From Purshia tridentata (taxonomy: Eukaryota > Streptophyta > Magnoliopsida > Rosales > Rosaceae), in the NCBI GenBank assembly GCA_003254885.1, contig QANT01008299.1, positions 1 to 44,665 on the forward strand: 44,665 nt of DNA. The letters are read 5' to 3'. A program made the translations under genes and the position numbers. The notes under the pieces are model-generated. The model searched no databases, was not told where the DNA came from, and worked only from the letters and a program-made list of their open reading frames with translations. This document shows, in pieces, positions 38,131-44,665 of this stretch (the stretch's first letter is position 1; each line of letters opens with the position of its first letter).

Positions 38131-38512
38131 ATATTGCAGAAAAAAATGAACAAATGGATGAAGTTGAGTTTGGAGGGGGCAAAGTGAGAGGATTTACTTT
38201 GTTATACAAAGTTCGGAGGATAAAATAAGAGAATTTAACTTTTAGGGGGCAAAATAAAAAACAAAGTATGTTATAAAGGGTAAAAATAATAAATAGCCTA
38301 AATAAAATAAAAATATTATTCTGTGCATGAGGAGTCATGCATTAAAACTGAATTTGGCAGTGCCCATGTGTCTTATGTATTTTTTATTTTTTTGAATATA
38401 AAATTAGTTAGAATTACCTTATTTGTCTATTTGGTTATCCTGATCAGGTTATACATTGTAGGGATCGGAATCATGTATATATCTGATATATCATAAGCAT
38501 GTAAGTCTCTCT

Positions 38513-38540
38513 CAATGGTTTGTGTGACTTTTGGAATACA
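38513..38540 (+). pseudogene. SERINC 3'-flank scrap
   Basis: ATGGTTTGTGTGACTTTTGG is nearly identical to the SERINC 3' flank near 30659-30680, with one base deleted. It is short, and supported mainly by its company of other SERINC pieces. Confidence 0.45.
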
Positions 38541-38979
38541 CAAATTTGTGTTTGGGTAACATACATGTTAACCACTTGGTCCATTCTAACCCTTGAAGGT
38601 CTTTAATGTATATATATATATAACGTATTCATCATCAAGTGAATTATTTCTCTAGTTACTTCAATAATCCATCAACAGGTAGACCAGCCAGAGGTGATCG
38701 AGTGTGGTCTTATAAATAAGAAATATATGAAGTGGACTAAAACAGTAGTGTGAATTGCGAAAGGGTGTATGTTTTTCTCATCCCTACACCTACTCACTAC
38801 ACCCTAGTCTTGACTCTTGACTCTTGAGTAGTCCCTGCTAATTACAGAAGGCATCGTTTACCTGTACCAAAAAAGAAGGCATTATTTACTTTTCTACACG
38901 ATCAGTGTTTGTGAAGACTGAGGAGTGAGGACCCATCACAAAGGAAAGACAGCTTGCCATTTTAGCAAAACTACTTCTG

Positions 38980-39037
38980 TGGCTTAGAAAAACGGTCTTT
39001 TTTCCAAGATTTTAAGAAAGATGAGGATGGAAATATA
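38980..39037 (+). pseudogene. NLR NB-ARC scrap fused to SERINC relic D
   Basis: CGGTCTTTTTTCCAAGATTT and GATGAGGATGGAAATATA match NLR copy 2 at 41758-41808 (RSFFQDF..NEDGNI). The match stops at 39037 and SERINC sequence begins on the next base. Confidence 0.8.
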
Positions 39038-39380
39038 GTTCACTTGTTGCAGGAGAGTCTTGACTGAACCTTTAGAATTTTTGTGTTTTAATTTGAATGT
39101 GTATGTCTAATTGTCTACACTACCAGTAAAAATGTGCTTAAAAAATGTCCCCTGCAATATTTTCTTGCTTTTGGAACAATTGTCTTCAATTTTGTTTGCA
39201 TGAGAACCTTGATCTGCGGCTATCCTGTTTTGTTATATATGTATGCAAAAAAACTGACATTCCTGTTTGAAATTGATTCCCTGGTGAAGGTATTGGAAAG
39301 CCTCTGCTTCTATTGGACAAGACAAAAGAGCATGAAGAAAAAGAGAAGGCCATTAGCCAGTAACATCCTTCATCTTCTCA
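39038..39380 (+). pseudogene. SERINC relic D (exon 5 end, intron 5, exon 6 start)
   Basis: GTTCACTTGTTGCAGGAGAG matches the exon 5 donor region of relic B. Intron 5 follows (TTTAGAATTTTTGTGTTTT; GGAACAATTGTCTTCAATTT), then exon 6 (AAGGTATTGGAAAGCCTCTG; AAGAGCATGAAGAAAAAGAG). It stops before the last membrane spans. Relics B and D are more like each other than like the intact gene. Confidence 0.85.
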
Positions 39381-39904
39381 TCCCTTAATTTGGGATCGAA
39401 GAGTCGACGTGGGGTGCCCAACCTAAGTTGATCATCTGGAAGCTAAAGGATTGAGATATGTGCCTCTATATTCATGGTTTACTATGTAACCTCTATATTG
39501 GGATGCCCCAGTTTTACCCACACAAAAAAAAAAAAAGGGATTAAATAATAATACCAACAATTTTCAGCAAAAAAGTGAGACACTAATTTTTTTTAAGTGC
39601 TAACTCAGAGTAAGACATTTCATCACCAAGCGCTCAGAAAAAGTGCCAAGTGCTCGGCGGTCTTTGTTGTCTTTTTTTTATTTTTTATTTTTTAGGTTTA
39701 CTACATAGCTGTGATTGTATAAATTTCATAAAAATTCAGAGTTTATACGGATTTAAGACTTTGATGCTTAAGGGATGAAGTCCTACAACTTATAAACTAA
39801 ACATTAAAGCTTAAGCTTAAACCATAATACAAAAATTAAAAAAAAAAAACAAATTAATGAATTAAGTTGTCTGTATCAGAAAAAAAAGTTGTGACTGTTG
39901 TATT

Positions 39905-40010
39905 TTCTACTTTGCCTGCTGGCCTATTGATGTATTTTCAACTACAATGCTGTGTGACTATGACAAAGGCACCCACAACATCGCCGCTGGCAAGCACCAT
40001 AGAATTCTTA
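39905..40010 (+). repeat. Spacer repeat copy 2
   Basis: This is the partner of 37562-37700. It lies about 290 bp upstream of NLR copy 2. Confidence 0.7.
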
Positions 40011-40103
40011 CCAAAGAATTGATCCTAAAAGGATCAATTCCTATTTAAAAGGAGATGATCCCAAAATAAGGAATTGATCCTTTTAATAATTCCTTTGTTT
40101 GGC
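40011..40103. repeat. Palindromic MITE-like hairpin upstream of NLR copy 2
   Basis: GAATTGATCCT AAA AGGATCAATTC at 40016-40040 is a perfect palindrome. A further GGAATTGATCCTTTTAATAA copy lies at 40070-40089. The outer ends CCAAAGAATT and AATTCCTTTGTTTGG are also inverted copies. It sits about 65 bp before the TATA box of copy 2. Confidence 0.55.
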
Positions 40104-40166
40104 CAACAACACTACCTTCATTGATGTTACAGCAGGGTATAAATTCGCCTAACACAATTAAGTCCA

Positions 40167-40174
40167 TATATAAA
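40167..40174 (+). promoter_or_regulatory. Putative TATA box of NLR copy 2
   Basis: TATATAAA lies 126 bp upstream of the ATG. Between the two, CATTCTGCATTT and TACTTCATATTTCTCATA are shared with NLR copy 3, so the promoters are duplicates. Confidence 0.6.
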
Positions 40175-40299
40175 GTGACTTGAACAAAGACCATATATAG
40201 CATGCACACCCATTCTGCATTTCTTGCTTACTTCATATTTCTCATACTTTATTCTCTTTTTCACTCTCAATCTGCTTCAAACCTACGACAAACAAGAAT

Positions 40300-42364
40300 A
40301 TGGCTGAAGCACTCATTAACGTACTCATAGAACGTTTGGCTTCGATCACCCTTAACGAGGTAGAACGAGAGATCCAACTGGTAATAGGTGTTGACAAACA
40401 AGTCGCTGATCTCACCAGAAATCTCGAAGCTATTCGAGGTGTGCTTGAGGATGCAGAGCACAGACAAGTGAAGGATGCCAACGTGAGACGTTGGCTGAAA
40501 AATCTGGAACAAGTATCCTACGAGATGGACAACGTGTTGGATGAGTGGATCACTGAAATTCTAAAGCAGCAAATGGAGAATGGAGATAAAGAAGGTGAAA
40601 ATGCTCTTGTTACTAAGAAGAAGGGTATGTTTTCCCATTCCCTCCCCTTGCCTTTGTTTTGGGAAAGTCATTCGAGTAATTCACCGTCACGACATGGCTA
40701 TGAAGATAGAATCTCTAAATGAAAGACTAACTGTGATTGCTAATGAAAGGCAAATGTATGACTTTCAGCACATAGAAAGACATGGTGATCAACAACTTGA
40801 ACGACAGAAAACATCTTCTCTTGTTGATGATATATCATTTGGTCGAGAAATCGAAAAGGACATTTTAGTAAGCAAGTTACTAAGTGAGAGTAGTCAAGAA
40901 GAGAGGGGCCCACTTATCATCCCTATAGTAGGGATGGGAGGAGTTGGAAAGTCAACTCTTGCCCAACTAGCCTATAACGATGAAAAAGTGAAGGCCCATT
41001 TTGATTTGAGAATATGGGTCTGTGTTTCAGACCCCTTTGACGAGATCAAAATTGCAAAAGCAATCGTTGAAGGTCTTGATAAAAATAATGTCCTGCATTC
41101 AAAAGAGTTGCAAACATTTGTGCAATATATATATGAGTCCATCAAGGGAAAAAAATTCCTTCTTGTTCTGGATGATGTGTGGAACCCAAAACATAGTCAG
41201 TGGGAACAATTAAACAAACCTTTGCTTAATGGTGGTATAGGCAGCAGAATAGTGGTGACTACGCGAAAGGAAAAGGTTGCTAATGTGATGGGAGGAACCA
41301 CTCACATGATCCATTTGAGGGAATTAGGTGAAGAATATTGTCGGTCATTGTTCTATCATAATGCATTCATTGAAAGGGAAAGAGACCAAACTAAAATGTT
41401 TGAGGTTGTTGGGAATGATATAGTAAAAAAGTGTAAGGGTTTGCCTCTTGCTGCGAAGGCTATAGGTAGTCTCATGCGTGGTAAGAAAACGTTGAAAGAA
41501 TGGCAAGATGTTTTGAACAGTAAGATATGGGAATTAGAAGATTTTGAGCAGGAGGTTTTCCAACCGTTATTAGTAAGTTATTATGATTTGACCCCAACAC
41601 TCAGACGTTGTCTTTCATATTGTACTATTTTTCCAAAAGATTTTGTGATCGATAAAAATGATTTGATTGAGTTGTGGATGTCATAAGATTATCTTAATGT
41701 TAAGGGACACAAAGAAGAAAAGGAAAAAAGTCAAGCATATTTTGATGACTTAGTAATGCGGTCTTTTTTTCAAGATTTTGAAAAAAATGAGGATGGAAAT
41801 ATAATAAGTTGCAAAATGCATGATATTGTACATGACTTTGTGCAGTATTTGACCAAGAACGAATGCTTTGTTATGGAAATTAAGGGTGATAATGAGAGAA
41901 TAGAGCTACCGGTTTATAAGATTCTTCATTTGACTATGATGTTTGCTACGGGTCCATTTCCAATTTCTTTTGGCAATTTTAAAAATCTGCGTACCCTCAC
42001 AACTTTTGATTCAGATATTACCACAATTGGGCCAGATATAATTTTGCAATTGCCATGCCTAAGGACATTAAATTTGAGTTGTAACCATATCAAAGAAATT
42101 CCAGAGGAAATAGGGAAACTGATACATCTGAGGTACCTTGATCTTTCTGGAAATTTTCTTTTGGAGGCATTACCTGAATCTCTATGTGAATTATACAACC
42201 TGCAAACCTTGCGAATTAAAGGGTGCATTAGTCTCCGCAAATTACCGGAGGCTATGGGAAGGCTAGTTAACTTAAAGCATCTTTATGTTAAGGACTGTCG
42301 GTGTCTAAGGTTAGAAGCAGGGATCATTGAGACTTTAACAAATCTGCAAACGGTAGATCGATGA
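40300..42364 (+). pseudogene. CC-NB-LRR resistance gene, NLR copy 2, broken
   Basis: This is a close relative of copy 1, from MAEALINV through the CC, NB-ARC (GMGGVGKST, KKFLLVLDDVWN, CKGLPLAAKA, CKMHDIVHDF) and the first LRRs. Three lesions are seen. (1) One extra G at about 40623-40625 shifts the frame after KKK. (2) A C-to-T change gives TAA at 41684-41686, where copy 1 has CAA. (3) A 4-base insertion at about 42357-42363 creates TGA at 42362-42364. After this the LRR region is lost and a GGT repeat follows. The 40580-41686 frame alone could encode an NB-ARC fragment. The promoter looks intact. I would treat it as a pseudogene unless reads show that the lesions are errors. Confidence 0.9.
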
Positions 42365-42377
42365 GTTTCATGTCCAT

Positions 42378-42409
42378 GGTGGTGGTGGTGGTGGTGGTGG
42401 TGGTGGTGT
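42378..42409. repeat. (GGT)n microsatellite at the truncated end of NLR copy 2
   Basis: About ten GGT units lie just after the point where similarity to NLR copy 1 ends (TGAGTTTCATGT is shared). They may mark the deletion breakpoint of the missing LRRs. Confidence 0.85.
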
Positions 42410-42699
42410 ATAAGAAACAACTAGCTGCTTCATTTGGAGAACTTTGGTTAGAGGAAAGGTCTTCTGGAGACCTCATGGTGAGCTTCATGCATCAAATTCA
42501 ATTTTATAAAATGTGGAACTTTTTATCAGCTTATTTTCTCTTGTTCATATTTGAGGGTACTGGATGCAGGGTCAAAAATGTTACTGGTTGCTTATGATAT
42601 TGTGCTTCCTCTGATGCTAGAACTCTAACTCGATCCCTATCAGGTACACCCCCTCTTTACATTTTCGACTAAGTTACTTTCAAGACTTTACTCATTAGT

Positions 42700-43010
42700 C
42701 ATGTGTAAATAATGCTTCCATTTTCATTTATATATAAGTCTTTGGAGATATAAGAAAATTAAGTTATACTCATATGACATAATTATATAGATGCAGGAAA
42801 TGATTGTTATTCGTCATGGAAGTGCAGAAATTTTGGAAGTCCTGAAGTTGCTGTGATTCCCAATACAATGTGACATTTGAAGTACTATTTAGGTTCCACA
42901 GAATTTTCCAGATACTAAATTTCAAATGAGTGTTTAGGTAGTTTGGAATTGATTATTTTCTTTTAATTCAGGTTTGTAGACTAGTCCACTAATTATGTAT
43001 TGATTTTTGT
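42700..43010 (+). repeat. NLR 3'-flank block, copy D
   Basis: TCTTTGGAGATATAAG, GCAGGAAATGATTGTTATTC, GAAGTACTATTTAGGTTC and GGAATTGATTATTTTCTTTT align with copies A and B in order. It follows NLR copy 2 as copy A follows NLR copy 1. Confidence 0.75.
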
Positions 43011-43104
43011 CATAAAATAGATTGAAATTGTTGGTTAATGAGTGTTTTGTGGCATGGACAGCTGTATTGATATGTTGTTGACTTTACAAGTACTCTCTGC
43101 AATT

Positions 43105-43328
43105 TTGTGACTAGTTGGGCAGCAGCAGGAGCTCCACCTGTACATATTGTGTTCCTGAGAGGGTTAATTCTGAACCCTGCCACCACGAAACTAGAGATGA
43201 AGGGTTTTGCTCATAATGAATGCGTCAAAAGTATAGTTTTATTGTGTGCATGCTTCTTCTATTCCACTTATGAAAAATATAAGAAAGTTTCTGCTTTGTG
43301 TAAATAGAATGGTTTGCGTGGTTTTGGG
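43105..43328 (+). pseudogene. SERINC relic E (end of exon 6 and 3' flank)
   Basis: TGTGACTAGTTGGGCAGCAG, CTGTACAT, TTCCTGAGAGGG, TTCTGAACCCTGCCACCA and TGTAAATAGAATGGTTTGCG match the last about 80 coding bases and the 3'UTR of SERINC in order, with a deletion inside the last membrane span. Confidence 0.8.
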
Positions 43329-43739
43329 CGAAGACCAAAGCTCAGAGGTAAACTCAAGTCGGCTTTGCTGCCTAGCAGTTAGATACAATTATGATATAAA
43401 TCTAAATTTGTGTGGTAGTGTATTTTTTTCTATTTTAATCAAAATGAGATTATAAAAAAATGCATTAGTGATAATGTAATTTTTAAAAGCTTTATTAATT
43501 TATTTGTAATTGACCGTCATTTTTATCTACCATAATAATTAATAATATTAATTTTAAAAAATTGACAATAGACTGTAATTAATACAATAACTACATAAAA
43601 TGCAGAAATATAAATAAACAAAATGTAACGTTAGGTTTTAACATAGGTGCATAATAACCATCCATTACATAATAGACGTCAAATAACATTAAAGTGAGAG
43701 AGTGTGAGAGACTCAAAAAGTGATCGGGTCGCTGAGAAA

Positions 43740-44003
43740 GATAGAGCGACTGAGTGATAGGCCTAGGCTAGGCTAGTGGGCTAAGTCAGAGTGAGTGATT
43801 GAAAAAAAAAATTGAAGCCCAAATTAAACAGGCCAAACCTAAGCCTGAAGCCTGAAGGAAGCCTAATCAAGCACTTGTGTTTTTATCGGCCGGTCGGTTT
43901 GGTTTCGGTTGATGAAGGCCCAAAACCGAAACCGGCCCAATAATCACCGGCTTAAACAGGCTAGGGTGTCTGCTGTTGGTTTGGTCGGTATACGCCCAGC
44001 CCT
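43740..44003. mobile_element. hAT-like relic
   Basis: The right end, read on the minus strand, begins CTAGGGCTGGGCGTATACC, like the common plant hAT terminus. Inside, GGTTTGGTTTCGGTT and AACCGAAACCGGCC form an inverted pair. The left terminus was not found, so the copy is truncated or the limit is wrong. Confidence 0.35.
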
Positions 44004-44132
44004 AGTGTGAAAGGATTTATGTTTTTCTTGTCCCTACTCTTGGAAATAAATTTTCAACGGCTTGAAGAGGCTACCCAGAGACCTAGTCTGAAAGGATTTA
44101 TGTTTTTCTTGTCCGTACTCTTGGAAATAAAT
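44002..44132 (+). repeat. Direct repeat, period 81 bp, upstream of NLR copy 3
   Basis: TGAAAGGATTTATGTTTTTC with TTGTCC-TACTCTTGGAAATA occurs at 44007-44049 and 44088-44130, almost identical. A diverged relative lies near 38760 (GGTGTATGTTTTTCTCATCC). Confidence 0.85.
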
Positions 44133-44350
44133 GGTCAAGTACGTTATCTTAGTGGTCAAGTACGTGCATGACTTATCTTAATGGCCAATTGTGAGGACCA
44201 GCATCTATTGCCATTCTTTTCAATTTAATTTCAATTATTTCTACCACGTCTGCTTGTCAATTGTCATGATCATTTAATTGAATTGAACAAAAAAGAAACA
44301 TGGGCCACAGTATAAGCAAAAAAAACATCCAACAAGTCAACAACTCACTC

Positions 44351-44358
44351 TATATAAA
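44351..44358 (+). promoter_or_regulatory. Putative TATA box of NLR copy 3
   Basis: TATATAAA lies 98 bp upstream of the ATG, in a promoter region related to that of copy 2. Confidence 0.6.
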
Positions 44359-44455
44359 GTGTGTAGAAAAATAGCATAGCGTACGCATTCTGCATTTTTA
44401 CTTCATATTTCTCATATTTCTCTTTTTCACTTGCAATCAGTTACTCCGCAACAAT

Positions 44456-44665
44456 ATGGCCGAAGCACTGGTTAACGTACTCCTGGAACGTTTGGCTTCA
44501 ATCACAATTGACAAGGTCGATCGAGAGCTCAAATTGGTCGCAGGTGTTGACAAAGAAGTTGCAAATCTCACCCGCAACCTCAAAACTATTCGAGATGTGG
44601 TCGAGGATGCAGAGCAGAGACAAGTTGGGAAGGCCAGCGTGAGAGGATGGCTTAATGATCTCAAA
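44456..44665 (+). CDS. CC-NB-LRR resistance protein, NLR copy 3, N-terminal part only
   Basis: Seventy codons are open to the right edge, starting at MAEALVNVLLERLASI, nearly the same as copy 2. The visible part is the first half of the Rx-type coiled coil (KEVANLTRNLKTIRDVVEDA). The EDVID-like motif and NB-ARC lie outside. Whether the gene is intact cannot be judged here. It shows that the cluster continues beyond the window. Confidence 0.88.
   Translation, partial: MAEALVNVLLERLASITIDKVDRELKLVAGVDKEVANLTRNLKTIRDVVEDAEQRQVGKASVRGWLNDLK

Larger units (their letters stand above)
34547..40299. other. Mosaic spacer between NLR copies 1 and 2
   Basis: No intact gene is visible. Recognisable pieces are SERINC relics A-D, an NLR C-terminal scrap (35645-35705), three copies of an NLR 3'-flank block (35058-35360, 35785-36112, 38030-38130), a SERINC 3'-flank scrap (38513-38540), an NLR NB-ARC scrap (38980-39037), a repeated block (37562-37700 and 39905-40010) and a small hairpin near 40011-40103. 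The text between these pieces is AT-rich and unassigned. Confidence 0.75.
42365..44455. other. Mosaic spacer between NLR copies 2 and 3
   Basis: It contains a GGT repeat, an NLR 3'-flank block (42700-43010), SERINC relic E, an AT-rich stretch (43380-43660), a hAT-like relic (43740-44003), an 81-bp-period duplication (44002-44132) and the promoter of copy 3. No intact gene is visible. Confidence 0.7.

Noticed and set aside
42361..42597. Frame beginning after the NLR copy 2 stop
   Set aside because: Its first part is a Val run from the GGT repeat and the rest has no NLR similarity. It is not a gene.

Overview
This is nuclear DNA from a flowering plant. Genes are split by GT-AG introns, spacers are AT-rich, and the proteins belong to plant families (a plant-type NUDT3 Nudix/M49 fusion, CAF1-11-like deadenylase, TGS1, subtilase, SERINC, CNL-type NLRs). 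It is a eudicot, and gene styles resemble woody rosids such as Rosaceae, but the sequence alone does not fix the genus. Two runs of N (23788-23798 and 26360) mark assembly joins in poly-A.

Left to right: (1) 275-9499, minus strand: 14 exons of a Nudix hydrolase 3-like gene that runs off the left edge. Its introns hold an RTE-type LINE remnant, a 657-bp long-TIR element and a smaller fold-back element. (2) 9584-10200: another fold-back element lies about 85 bp upstream of its start codon. (3) 11057-11908, minus: intronless CAF1-type deadenylase. (4) 13028-16536, minus: six-exon TGS1-type cap hypermethylase. (5) 17831-20131, minus: intronless subtilase. (6) 21401-21688, minus: a 95-residue one-TM protein with an inferred 3.35-kb 5'UTR intron that carries a hairpin element with a perfect 10-bp target duplication. 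(7) 26900-30583, plus: complete six-exon SERINC gene, 413 aa. (8) 31667-34546, plus: intact intronless CC-NB-LRR gene, 959 aa. (9) 34547-44455: a mosaic of NLR and SERINC pieces that includes a broken second NLR (40300-42364). (10) 44456 to the right edge: the start of a third NLR.

The left two thirds are single-copy housekeeping or secretory genes that need not work together. The right third is a young, unstable resistance-gene cluster. Every spacer between NLR copies contains degraded pieces of the 3' half of the neighbouring SERINC gene (exons 5-6, intron 5, 3' flank), plus repeated copies of an NLR 3'-flank block. One chimeric junction joins an NLR coding fragment directly to a SERINC fragment. 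I infer that a unit spanning the SERINC 3' end and the adjacent NLR was duplicated repeatedly and then rearranged, which makes the SERINC relics a tracer for how the NLR array grew. This is the most interesting observation in the window.
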